From positions 34,560,052 through 34,624,051 of the forward strand of contig NC_087062.1 of the NCBI RefSeq assembly GCF_963678635.1: a stretch of 64,000 nt of DNA. Reading direction: 5' to 3'. Origin of the DNA: Symsagittifera roscoffensis (Eukaryota; Xenacoelomorpha; Acoela; Convolutidae). The notes under the pieces were generated by a model. It was not told the DNA's origin and ran no database searches. It was given only the letters and a program-made list of their open reading frames with translations. Numbering within the stretch: position 1 is the first letter of the stretch; each line of letters begins with the position of its first letter. Below, in pieces: positions 31,501 to 41,179 of the stretch. The position numbers were made by a program, and so were the translations under genes.

Positions 31501-32765
31501 TAATTACTAAAATTTTTTCGTGGTTGATAATTTGTTTTTGATGGATGTGTGTAATTATAATTATGGTCTGCAAAGTTGTTTCTAGTGAACGTTTTGCGTG
31601 TTTTTGGCGGTATTGTCATGGGTCTGTATGTTTGGTAATCCATGTGTGAATATTTTGGGGCAACCGAAGGTTTAACGGTTGATTGTAATGTTACCTGTGT
31701 TTGTGAAGAATTTGTATTTCTTGGTGTTGTTAAGTTTGGACGTATTGGTGAAATACTTTGTTGTGTAGTTGTTGTGTGTACGATTTCTTCATTTATGAAG
31801 TGTGATGGTGTCTGGATATCTTGTTGAGTAAGATTCCTAGTTCCATTGAGGTTTTCATTGTGTATGACTGTAGAGTTTAAACTATTATTTTGCATATCGG
31901 GTAAAAATGTATTATAGTTTAATGGTGTTGCATCAATGGTTAATGGTATTACTCGTACATAATCTCTTACATAAGATATCGTACTTATTGCTTGACTTGA
32001 GATTGATTGTGGGAAGTTTATGAATGCGGGATGAGACCATTCGGGGTCCCAAACATAGTCTGATTGTTCTGTGATGGCAGTATCATCGTTTGAGTTTTGG
32101 GGTCTAAAATTTTTTCTTGCTTGTGAAATTAAATCAATATTATGTGTGAAATAATCTATTATGAACCATGCCAAGATTTTTTGTAAGTCGTGTTTTGTAT
32201 GTTGTGAAACTTCATCTTTCGTGAAATTTTCTTTAATTATATTTAGAAAACTAGAGAGTAGTGTGATTTCATGTCGTACTCTTATATGTTTAGATGTTTC
32301 TGTCGGTGAGACATTTGGTATCTGGATTTCGTTTTCTAATATCGAGATATAACTATATATTATCGCAAAAACTTCATTGGTGAATATGGAGTTTGCTCTT
32401 TGTGAGTTATGATATTGGATGCTTTTTATATATTCTGAGAATACTTTTGAGAATTCTAAATCAAGGTCGTCTGTTTGAATTATATATTTACTGTGATTCT
32501 GGTTTGGTGAGCTGAATTCTATGGAGTAGATTCCGTATTGTTGTGTTAGGTTACATATATCTTTTAGATAGTGATCGATAATTTGTCTTTTGATTTTTAC
32601 ATCTGGGAACTCTGTTTTACATGGACTGATTCCGGGTTCAAACAAATTTAAGAGTAAATTTTTGCAGAATATATGCTGTCCTCTATCAGTGGTTGCATCT
32701 ACGATAAAGGGGAAAATATCATCATCATCTGGACTTTCTTCACCTGGGGTGTGCGTTGAGCTCAT
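28590..32765 (-). CDS. gag: Gag with C-terminal aspartic protease
   Basis: 1391 codons, about three times a usual gypsy Gag. Residues 1-560 are an acidic then Q/N/P-rich extension. A retrotransposon gag (capsid) domain spans ~595-790 (LDGAAQKWF, EFSKMF, LPNETIKQLAVRIE). A zinc knuckle C843-x2-C-x4-H-x4-C856 follows, then ~200 residues of R/N/S/Y-rich repeats (~890-1080) suited to RNA binding. The pepsin-like protease has its active site DSGA at 1230-1233 and NIIGIPFI near 1308. The ATG overlaps the previous ORF by 26 bases in another frame. Ends ...KK-TAA, followed in frame by six codons and the Pol ATG. Confidence 0.95.
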   Translation of the reverse strand: MSSTHTPGEESPDDDDIFPFIVDATTDRGQHIFCKNLLLNLFEPGISPCKTEFPDVKIKRQIIDHYLKDICNLTQQYGIYSIEFSSPNQNHSKYIIQTDDLDLEFSKVFSEYIKSIQYHNSQRANSIFTNEVFAIIYSYISILENEIQIPNVSPTETSKHIRVRHEITLLSSFLNIIKENFTKDEVSQHTKHDLQKILAWFIIDYFTHNIDLISQARKNFRPQNSNDDTAITEQSDYVWDPEWSHPAFINFPQSISSQAISTISYVRDYVRVIPLTIDATPLNYNTFLPDMQNNSLNSTVIHNENLNGTRNLTQQDIQTPSHFINEEIVHTTTTQQSISPIRPNLTTPRNTNSSQTQVTLQSTVKPSVAPKYSHMDYQTYRPMTIPPKTRKTFTRNNFADHNYNYTHPSKTNYQPRKNFSNYTRSRNWDNPMAPPNSVNFQTNLHPPQDRSENYPFFQQNKNKKQTSYQMDYLSSDDDFLQPDIFTPYNQEYRGQGIQKPHTYHRIFSPQPIDTQIQQPIQQQNPINKSFQPIQQQNPMIANSYQPAQMQNEIPLPYYLQQHEITRNQLSNFSQMPNAAESLQMTINPYLMGGSSITSNKLLMVFTGTDPEYSVEDYLNAVTANLILNIGPEPINTPLHQNWIHRRTALIQTTLDGAAQKWFSVLPIEIKSNWKRFTQEFSKMFDSERNKQQQRVLCNEIRRLPNETIKQLAVRIETLVRKAYSLNKHDYKNTKMTEILMMTLTPQLRKIAIKKRASHPSSIREPDLVFRKLVDKLEQAEITMKLEETENLKLQYVNRIETASTNINNIQESDTDLVEKITEILNIYEKHPNFKGKPSFKKWCNYCRRYGHSISECRQKQQDNQNKPQKYKEPNKSFYQYMKKDQNLPNKTVYSNNSSGKPLPNNTNYTRNQSPYNSSYRGRSPERRNTHNSSQNHYNRPNSRNNYSRSHSNTQRFVSRSNSQSRNDYYPNNQSRNSSYNRNRNYSNNRNRSYSNNRNQNYPNNQSRNNSYNRSNYNRPNNNYQNRSRNNSQNRHSSYNNRYRNYSQSPHRNNNNYNNSNNRHRSSTPKHQRHINQVQSNPETTSDPPGIDDTVTDTLQLNQINCGSSDSESDAENTLSINMIKVENDYEPVIYEEPFSSHIYENQSELLHNYYIEPVHSTPTTQKTNEINTTNQHNEKEKTKCLNTNHIYQNIQKEQPKEKIWTIPFLLESPKSKEFQPPDLEIDFLIDSGAESNIINIPTWNEIKTLHPKLTPLETSSKLATAQGSTLINYGKIQLFLLPTRTMEQNKILTKPFKQIFHITDIKHNIIGIPFISKYIPTINILNSKILIKDKYTKTKDTSLTFFQRLNKQPPFFSKFYPIYNQQRKHLKPLSGNIYNFSIKQVHQYDKK

Positions 32766-33207
32766 TTTTTCGTTCGATGACTGTTAATATGTAATTATCA
32801 ATGTGTCTAATTGGTTGATTCCAATTGTATAAATGTACTGGTTTGTGTTTATACTGCTTTTTTATTCTTCTTTTTCCTCTTTTTGATGAATTTGAAGTTG
32901 TTTCTGAGTCAGAGAAATATAATTGATCGTGAATTGGGCAATTTTTATCTATTGATTCTTTTAGTTTATAAAGTTCGTCTAAACTGTTGGTTTCTGATTC
33001 TGAAAATGCGTTTCGATTTTTTGAAAATCTTTTTCGTGTTATTTGTCTTTGTTTAGTTATTATTTTTCTTTTTAATGTTTGTCGTTTTGTTCTAATGTAT
33101 CCAACTGTTTGTGTATGAGGTGTGATTACAAGGTCGTATTTTTTGTTATTTATTTCACAATTGTGTAAAACGATTGTTTGTTTATTTCCTAGGTTTTTAA
33201 ATGACAT
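32740..33207 (-). CDS. Small basic ORF upstream of Gag
   Basis: 155 codons, first ORF of the element. Strongly basic in the middle (KRQTLKRKIITKQRQITRKR; SKRGKRRIKKQYKHK) with an acidic serine patch (SESETNS, SDSETTSNSS). The basic clusters look like nuclear-localisation or RNA-binding signals. No family recognised. It overlaps the Gag start by 26 bases in another frame, so ribosomes would meet this ATG first. An extra gene before gag is unusual in Ty3/gypsy elements. Confidence 0.65.
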   Translation of the reverse strand: MSFKNLGNKQTIVLHNCEINNKKYDLVITPHTQTVGYIRTKRQTLKRKIITKQRQITRKRFSKNRNAFSESETNSLDELYKLKESIDKNCPIHDQLYFSDSETTSNSSKRGKRRIKKQYKHKPVHLYNWNQPIRHIDNYILTVIERKNELNAHPR

Positions 33208-34433
33208 AAGGTTTAGGATGACGGATGCAAAAGGTTGTTAAATGATTTCTATTTGCTTAAACTGTTAGTCCTTACGATTTTTTTGTTAGCCTAACCTGGG
33301 TCTATTTGTTCAGGGTTGGGGAGAAAAGTATATCGATTCCGAAGAATGATTTTATACTTTCTCGTGGCTAGTATAAGCTAAGGTGTTAGCTTACTTAGTC
33401 TTACTTAAGGGTAGTGATTGTGTTCAGGGTTGGAGAATAGTAAATCGATCCACAGGGTTCAGGTATAATTAGAACGCGAGTAGTTCGTTAGATACTATTT
33501 TAAACTTACTAAGTCTAAGATTTATCCTGGGTCTGGTAAGAGGGGGGATCAAGTGAAGGATGAATAACCGAAGTTCTTCACTGTTTATCCTAATTTGAAT
33601 GATTAGTTTTGTTCAAAAATTTCTATTAGTCCTGGGTTTTTAGAAAGGGTTGGATAGTGAATCGACGTTTGAGGTCGTTAGACACTCGTTTAGTGGGTGG
33701 GGGAGAACAAAGTTGTTCTTTTTGATCCAAGGATAGGCCTTGATGATCAAGTTTTAAATTTAATTAAATAGAAAATGATTTAAGATCCAAGGATAAGCCT
33801 TGATGATCTGATTTTAAAATTAAGTGAATTTAAGTTTAAAATGTTTTAAATTTGTGTAAAGAATAGATTTAGTATTTTTATGATATTAGTGAGCTTATGA
33901 TTGCTGTTATGTTTAGGCGATGAAGCTGGAACAACAGGTAGATTTATAATTACTAATCATTTATTGTCATGCTACTAATTTTTATTTTGATTTTTCAATA
34001 AATATTTTTCAAACATGTTTTGTATATTACTGCAGAATTTTGGAAAACGATCTGAGATCTTTTTATCAATCGTTATTGTATATTAATAATTTTGTTTAGC
34101 GCCTGAAATGATTTTGAAGATTGACTTCAAAATTTTATGTTTGCAAATGAAAATCTAAATTCATTGCTAGTAGTATTCTAAATACAAAAGTTTGTTCTGG
34201 CTTTTGCCGAACTATCATATAACTATATGGTAAGTTTCTGCTTTGTCGTATGTCGTCTCTGGTTCGAGGTCTTCTTTCAATTCCGGGTAGTTCTGTTATC
34301 GTTCGGAATATTGGCTCTGATCTATTGAGTCGTAGAGACATTTCGATTAAAGTATTGTCGTATAACATTTTGTAAATGTTTTGTCTAAATTCTAATCTAT
34401 TATTGGTTAATGCTAAGCTATTAAGGTCTTGTT
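33208..34433 (-). other. 5' leader of the retroelement
   Basis: 1.2 kb between the primer-binding site and the first ORF. It contains two copies of GATCCAAGGATARGCCTTG (about 33723 and 33784), each able to pair CAAGG with CCTTG, and three spaced copies of a GGGTTGG...ATCGA motif (about 33315, 33433, 33650). Such repeats may serve packaging or dimerisation. A 77-codon frame (34135-34368) is not convincing. Confidence 0.5.
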
Positions 34434-34453
34434 CGAGACTTATGGTCGCACCA
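34434..34453 (-). other. Primer-binding site candidate
   Basis: Two bases inside the 5' LTR the element strand reads TGGTGCGACCATAAGTCTCG, beginning with the TGG complementary to a tRNA CCA end. The tRNA cannot be identified by eye. Confidence 0.55.
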
Positions 34454-34455
34454 GA

Positions 34456-34865
34456 TGAGTTATGATCGATGGGTATAACTCATAGAGTAATTTCGGATAG
34501 GGTACACCGTCTGCTCGTCACGCTATCTTATTTTCGGCCGGATAGATTCGTGCAACTTCTTAGTCTAATACCGATCCTAATCTTACTCTTATACTATCTA
34601 GTCTCAGGTTGTTTAACTAGTCTCTGCTAGGCTCAATAGATCTAGGGTATACTGGTTTATTGCGGCTGCTGAAGTACTCGGGAGAGTTCAACTAATTTCT
34701 AAGTTAAATTCAAATCTCTCTGGTGCTGAAATTACAAGTAATTTCAGCACTTACAAATAAGTGGATTGTTAGTTAGATGGATCATGATTGGTTAATATTA
34801 AATACTTTACATTGGTAAAATATCTAATTTATCCAATCATAAAATGTAGTTTAGATCAGGTTCCA
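34456..34865 (-). repeat. 5' LTR of the giant retroelement
   Basis: 410 bp, TG...CA, matching 16025-16434 at all but two positions. The same hairpin is at 34723-34750 and, in sense, AATAAA at 34661-34656, which puts the poly(A) signal in the second half of the LTR. CCAAT boxes occur near its start (ACCAATG, AACCAATC). Confidence 0.95.
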
Positions 34866-36879
34866 GGTTTCCAGGTTGACCTTTTTTCAAGTTTGTGTTG
34901 TTTGTGTAGTTCCTAACAACGATTTGAGTTTAAAATATGCCCAAATTATTTTTTGCAACAAATCTGACCAAACAGATTGAATGGAACTCCTCGCAAAGAA
35001 ACTCATTTGGGCAAGGACCTAAGAATGCAATTTTCTCAAAATAGTATTTCAGCAGCGTAAATGATCTTATAGAAAGAACAAAGAGTTTCAGAGAAAGCAA
35101 ATGACAGATCAATTTTTAAAGAGAGTTACCGGTGCCAATGGTTAAACTTATCAAAAGACCAAAACTAAAACTACTGATGCTAATGTTAACAATTATGCAG
35201 TATGGACTGGAGATACCAATAACTAAGCCAAAACTAAAAGGCATCTGTTGCCCTGAGCTACCGTAAAAAGAGAGATATATCTTACGAAATCCAATTGCAG
35301 TCGAAACATCAAAAATAAAACTAGTACAACAATTTATCGAACCTCTCGATAAAAAATAAATGCCTCAAGTCGTCAAATGCTCAAAAATGCAGCAGCAGCC
35401 ATGACAAAAAAATTGATGAAATTGGAGCACGAAATTTCAATCGCACTTACGTTATCAACGCAGAACTAAAAAAAAGCTAGCAGAGGAAAAAAGATTTAAA
35501 AACAGGATTGTGTAGGATCCGTGATCTTAACAACGGTTCGCCAAACTCAGATTTTCGAGAAGTAGAAATCAAATGAAATAATTGCAAACAAATGAAACAT
35601 TTCGGAAATAGTTCAACTCTGAAAGAGTTAGTCCCTCATATGGCTGAAAACCCTAGTGAAGTAAGATGTGATAACCCCCATCCCCCCACCATGACTGGAA
35701 ACTGTAGAAGTTAACTTTAAAAAATCATAGGATGGATACTAGAGATGATTTTGACCCGGGCACGCAAAAACCCGGAACCCTCGGACACCCCTGAGGCAAG
35801 TGATAACGGTTTCCGGAAGTGCAAATAGCCTTTGGGTAGCCTACGGTAACTAGCGGTTGGAATGGGAAAAAATTTAGTATGTTATAGACCTAGTTGAGTG
35901 AAGCTTAGGGGTACAACTCCAGACCCCCTGGACTCCTACTTCCGGTGTAATGCCCTCACTAAATAATCACCACCCCAATTTCCGAATGTTGTTTCTCGGG
36001 CTCCACTGACCGCAAGGAAATGAAACTTTTGGATAGGATAGGTAGTGATAAAATACATAGTGCATTATAGTTTGAGCCAAATCCGGATGTTGGGCCGGAT
36101 TTTAATAGCACTTGTGACAAACAGCCCTAGTCCGGAAACAGGTAATTTACGCAAAAAAATGAGCGAGAGCATTTCGATTTTAAAACTGCAAAAGACACTA
36201 CATACGAACCCCGGAAACAGACTCCTGGAGAGTTAAACTGCTGCATCGGTTACTTCCGGTGTTAATAGCTTTTACCAGGATAAAAGATAAAGAACTTTAG
36301 AAATGAGATGATTTGGGAAGTATTAATGGGAAACCTTATGGGATTCTGAACCCGGATATAGAAGTTTGACACCGGGTGACCCTGGAATGAACTTTAAAGG
36401 ACGATTAAGCATTTATGACCAAGAGTGCATAGAAAACTTCGGGTTTAACACCGGAAAGTAGCGCACTCCCATGTACTGACTCCTGTGAATGGGAATTATT
36501 CACTTTACTTGTAATTGGGAGGAAAAACATTCTTAGGGAATTGAAGCAGTAGCTGATATCGATTGAGCATTTACATTATAACCATGAAGCAGTGAAACCA
36601 AATACAGTGGAATTCGCAATCATTGGGCTCAACTTACTCTAACGAATGAGCTATTAATAGAAACTCAATCAGAAGAAAATTAGACCTAGAGAAAACTGGC
36701 AGTAAAGGGGTGTAGCATGGGAAGTAGACTCTCTAAAATAAAGGAAGGGCGAGATATAAACTTTACTCCTCTCAGAGTAAATTTCAGGTTTTGTTGAAAC
36801 AATCATAGCGATAACTATAACTAAAACTCAAAGAGACAGAGATAGCAAAAAGTTTACGAGGGGCCTATCTTAAGGCAGG
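34866..36879. other. Gene-free stretch with CCGG-rich repeat (family C)
   Basis: No gene. From ~35590 to ~35870 lies a family C repeat (AGTTCAACTCTGAAAGAGTT, CATAGGATGGATACTAGAGA, GACCCGGGCACGCAAAAACC, TTTCCGGAAGTGCAAATAG), found again at 40635-40850. Further CCGG-bearing repeat sequence continues to ~36480. Confidence 0.5.
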
Positions 36880-37265
36880 ATAAAATTAGCTACTAGTGAG
36901 AGTAGTTGAGTTCTAAATCTTAGTTACAGATCAAATTTAGCTGCTAATAAGAGAACTCAAGTTCTAGATGATAGTCAGAGAGGAAAATTAAATACCAGTG
37001 GTGTTAGTTGTGTTCTGAATGTTAGTTAGAGAGCAAAACTTGCTACTAATGAAAGTAGTTGGGGTCTCAAAAATAGTTAGAGAAAAAACTTAGCTACTAT
37101 TGAGAGTATTTGAGTTTCAATGTTAGTTAGAGAACAAAATTTGCAACTAAGGAGAGTAGTTGGGGTCTCTATGAAAGCTAGAGAACAAAATTTGCTTCTA
37201 AAGAAAAAACTTATTATTGAGAAAAATGAGTTCTCGTAATTAGTTAGAGAACAGTTCGACACTTG
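36880..37265 (+). repeat. Minisatellite, ~50-58 bp unit, about seven units
   Basis: Units share GTTAGTTAGAGAACAAAATT, then TTGCTACTAATGAGAGTAGT, then a GGGGTCTC or GAGTTCTA variant. GCTACTA-type anchors fall at about 36889, 36947, 37040, 37092, 37142 and 37193. Units are diverged from one another. Confidence 0.75.
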
Positions 37266-37499
37266 TGAGGACAGTGATTCTCCCAAGTGAGTGTGAATAC
37301 GTATGATAGTGATTTATCAGGAGTGAGAGATAGTTGCCTGAGCTATCGAGGATAGCAAGAGTTTAAAATTGTTAGTTAGTGTTCAGGCGAAGTTTAAATA
37401 CAATCGAGCAATCACTTTGATGAATTGCGAACCCTTTCCTTTTGATTAAATTGTAAGAAAATATTTTGACCACTCAGTGCTTTCTGTGTTTAGATTTAG

Positions 37500-40090
37500 A
37501 CTTATCTGAATTAAATTACTTTTTTGAATGCTCGGGATCGTGAGAGCGAGCGATACCGCCTTAGAGCAGTACAAAGGGGCAAGCAACATAATATTTGGGT
37601 ACTTGAGCCACTAATTGCCTTGACCGAAGTGAGGTGGCTAGGGATCTTGATGACAAGCCAGAGATGCGGCCAAACAAGGACCATTTACAAAGAGCAGACA
37701 GACGAGGAACAGATTTAGACGAACGCATTACAGCGAACCTACATTTAGGAGAAACTGATGATAATATTGAAGCGCTAGTTGTAGAACATTATCCGAAGTG
37801 AGGTGGCTGCGAATCATGAAAACAAGCCAGAGATACGGCCATACGAGGGTCATTTACAGACAACAGATATACGAGAAATGGATGTCCACGGACTCATCAC
37901 TGCGAACCTAAAGTTAAGAGAAATCGAGTATAATATTGAAGCGCTACTGGTTCTCGGGCTAAGAAACCAAATGATAATGCAACTGCGATCAAGAGAGGAC
38001 AATAAATTTTCTCCGGATTTTGGTTGCGACCAATTGTGGACTGAAACGACGGAAGGATCTAAGATTGCGTTGCTGTGTGCGACTCCAAAACTGGATCCAA
38101 AACAATTGCGCCGCACGGTGCCACCCGTCCAGGGAGGGCAGAGAGATTCGAAGAGTGTCTGGGGTCTACGCCTGTGTAGGGAGCAGAGTTAGGAGACTTC
38201 GAGAATATTCTGCTCGAACAAAAAAGTACGCGAAAATTGGCATTAGCCGTCCAACTACAAGGACCACAGTGTTAGGCTAGTCCAAGAGGGAAATGAGGAG
38301 GTAGAACTTGGGCAACGGAGGACAAAGGCGACACCAGTGAAATGTACCCTGAAGTAGTCTCGCTACAGGACGCTATGTAGAGAATAGGACGGCTCTTGCT
38401 GGAGAACGTGAGTTAAGGACAGCAAAGCTGAGGCTATCCGCTGGGAACGAACACACGCTGAAATATCCTCATTGCAGAAACAAGACGAAGCAGCCATCGC
38501 CCAAGTGCGTAGAGTAATCACACAAAATGATGGTCATGCCGTCACTAGGAACGAACATCATACCGAAGGAGCAGGCCACACAATACGGACCTGAGACACT
38601 TGCGTACTGGTCGCGAAGGAATGATCTGAGCTGAGCATAGGGAGCGGAATCTTCTACAATAAATGGTTTCAGGGGGACGGCTTTTGACCCATCCTTCTGA
38701 CGGTAGTTCCAACGGTGGCTCAGAGGGAGATTCTCAACGAGCTGCTTTGGAAGCGAAGGGAGAACAACTCGCATCTAAGAAGACTCTGGTTAGAATGCGG
38801 AAAATGATCTGGTGGCTGACAGTGAGAATTGGCATTGGAAAAAACGTTCAGTGGTGTCTTGGTCGTGAACGCAAAAAAACTGAAGGGAAGAAGTCAGGAG
38901 CGACAATTCAGGCTATATTTTATCCGTGAGTCAGATTCAGCACTGTTGCAGTGGATAACTTGGGACCAAGGACAAAGCCGACGAGCACTAGAGCACTTGT
39001 GGTGATGGATTTATTCACGATGTGTGCAATTGCCGTTCTTCTGGTGTCAATGGAATCAACGGAGTTGCGAGAGAGATAGTGGAGCATTGAGTATTTAAAT
39101 TGGATTTCTCGAAGTATTGGGAACTGAACAAGGGAAAATTACTGAAGACAAATTGATACAGGAAATGTACCGACTCCCAGCTATGGATAAGACCTTGGTC
39201 CATATCTGCTCCATACGAATAGCAAACGATAGGCCAGACAATCCGAAGATGGCCGAAGTGAATTTGAAATTTTCTATGGAGAACTCAAAAATGTTGAACT
39301 TTGTGTACAACACGACGATCAGCCGGATGATTGGGGCTAAGCCGCTTCTTATGGTGCATGTACAAGATTGCCAGTACCAGTTGACCAGTTCTACGTGGAA
39401 CACCACGAATAACCATTAACGAAAATGATATTGCGGAATGGCTAGACGAGCAGTTCCGAGATGCACACAGCAGTGCGAGAGAAGTGCTGGGTACCGATCA
39501 GTGTCAACAAATGAACGAGTACTGGCAGAACTTTCACGCGGAGCCCCATGCGACTGGCGACAAAATCTGGGTATGCGCGAAAGAGCGGATCAAATCGAAG
39601 AAGCCTTTCAACCTGTGTGAAGTTGTGATGGATGGCCAGGATTTACGAAATGAACTAAAAAGTGGCAAAGCAATCGACTCCCAGTAAAGTGAAGCTTAAG
39701 CGATATGTGGAAGACACGGGGCAACCAGAGGAAGCTGCCGCGATCGACCAACTTCTTTGATGATCCAGAGATGCATGCCGAAGACATGGAGTTGAGGGCG
39801 AACCAGCGATATGTTCGTAAACAAGCTGAAGCGATATGTGGAAGGCACGGGCAACCAGAGGAAGCTGCCTCGGTCGCGAAGAAATCGAGCAGTGGAGGAG
39901 CCACTGTTAATCCCTCTGTGCGAAGCTATGATGGGAAAGTATTATGCGACGGCGCTGGAAGCCAGAAAAGACTATCCTCTGAATATTCCAAAAAAGATAG
40001 GCCTCTGGGTGAGACGGTGGTGTTTGAACCTGTGATAAAAAGTGGGACTATAGATGTAGGTGGACCAGTTCGAATTAAAAGGCCATAAAC
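37500..40090 (+). pseudogene. Decayed Ty3/gypsy remnant: integrase and tail
   Basis: Frames broken by many stops and shifts. Recognisable pieces in order: an unassigned gag/pol-like stretch (37803-38192), an integrase zinc-finger relic (ASKKTLVRMRKMIWW...VQWCLGRERKK, 38760-38880), an integrase core relic (LVVMDLFTMCAIAV near 38998, then MYRLPAMDKT) and the downstream motif FVYNTTISRMIGA (39300-39340), and a C-terminal part (EYWQNFHAEPHATGDKIWVC, 39510-39575). A short segment (GKLPRSTNFF / GKLPRSRRNR regions, about 39715 and 39840) is duplicated. No LTRs recognised; RT appears to be missing. Confidence 0.7.
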
Positions 40091-40634
40091 TCGATTTGGT
40101 TTTAGGATGCTGTTATCCCATTGGGGCTTAGAATTTGGATGAATTTTTTAAACTTAAGGGAACTGACTGATGGGTTGCAATTACGCTTTAGGAAAAACGA
40201 AATGGAAACTTGGAAGGGTTATTATAAGTTTAGGCCGTAGCGGGATGATTTTTTGGACTGGTAAATCGGACCAACTGATAAAAACAAGAATTCTTTTTTG
40301 TTAAGGACGGAAACGCTGAACAGCAAAAAATTACTAAAGCGGTTCGCTACATGAAATTGAGTCTATCTTAGGTTAGAAAATTAGATAGTGATAGTTTAGC
40401 TGATCGTTAGAAAGGCCGGTAACATGAACTTGGTCATTAGAAATTATTCGAGAGACAAAAAGTCTAGAACAGAAGAGTGTAGGTTGGGTATCCTAATACT
40501 TTTTTGCCATACTCAGGTTTCGATTGAGAGTTTTAGCTTGATAAATGCATGCAACATCGTGAAAGTTATTGATTAGTACGTACTTTGGTGTTCACTTAGA
40601 AAACAGAGCAGTAGAAAAGAAAACAAATGACCAA

Positions 40635-40850
40635 TCTCGAAAGTAGTTCAACTCTGAAAAAGTTAATCCCTCGTCTGTCTGAAAACCCAAAAAAAAAGGA
40701 TATGTTGAACCCCGCCAATAGGGACTACGAAAGCTATTTGTACAAAAATCCTAGGATGGATAGAAAAAATGATTTGACCCGGTCGCAAAAACCAAACCCC
40801 TCGGACCCCCCTGGGGCGAATTATATTGGTTTTCGGAAAAGCAAATAGCA
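40635..40850 (+). repeat. Family C repeat, second copy
   Basis: Same order and direction as at 35590-35870: AGTTCAACTCTGAAAAAGTT, CCTAGGATGGATAG, GATTTGACCCGGTCGCAAAA, TCGGACCCCCCTGGGGCGA, TTTTCGGAAAAGCAAATAG. The two direct copies bracket the decayed gypsy remnant, but a reversed relative at 58600-58900 stands alone, so they are not simply its LTRs. Confidence 0.6.
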
Positions 40851-40965
40851 AATCGTTGTTGTGTTCAAGTTGATGCTGATTTTGTTTTTCAAAAAGTATC
40901 ATAAATTTGTGCAAAAAAAAGGAATATGAATTGAATTTAATTTATTCAAAAATGCGTTTACGCTG

Positions 40966-41179
40966 TGATGTGATTCTCATTTTACATTTGCATTTACTGC
41001 AACTATTACGTAACTTGCTAACAGACCACTTACTTACGACCTTCACTTTGACATTCTCTCCGGCGGAGAGAATGCTTTCTCACTTTTAAATGTTTTAACT
41101 TTAGACTAATTTACTTTTATTCTTTTATTCTTTTAATTGCATAAAGTAGATTTAGTTACAACAAAGTAACGTTTTATCA
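40966..41179 (+). repeat. 5' LTR (probably truncated) of the 6.7 kb element
   Basis: Begins TGATGTGATTCTCAT and ends GTTTTATCA. Contains a perfect hairpin, CATTCTCTCC-GGC-GGAGAGAATG (41052-41074). TGGCGCAGTC directly follows (41180-41189) as primer-binding site, the form used by elements primed with tRNA-Ser in the Drosophila 17.6/297 group (known), and the gag ATG overlaps it. Confidence 0.85.

Larger units (their letters stand above)
16025..34865 (-). mobile_element. Envelope-bearing Ty3/gypsy LTR retroelement, 18.8 kb, near intact
   Basis: Two 410 bp direct repeats (16025-16434 and 34456-34865) begin TG and end CA and differ at two positions that I can see. GGTT flanks both sides (16021-16024, 34866-34869) as a 4 bp target duplication. 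Transcription runs on the minus strand. The order is leader, small basic ORF, Gag-protease, RT-RNase H-integrase, short membrane ORF, start-less ORF, envelope-like ORF pair, 602-residue ORF, 1.6 kb tail, LTR. RT-RH-IN order and a D-x59-D-x35-E integrase place it in Ty3/gypsy (Metaviridae). At 18.8 kb it is two to three times the usual size of the group. Few LTR differences mean recent insertion, yet RT carries a one-base frameshift. Confidence 0.95.
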
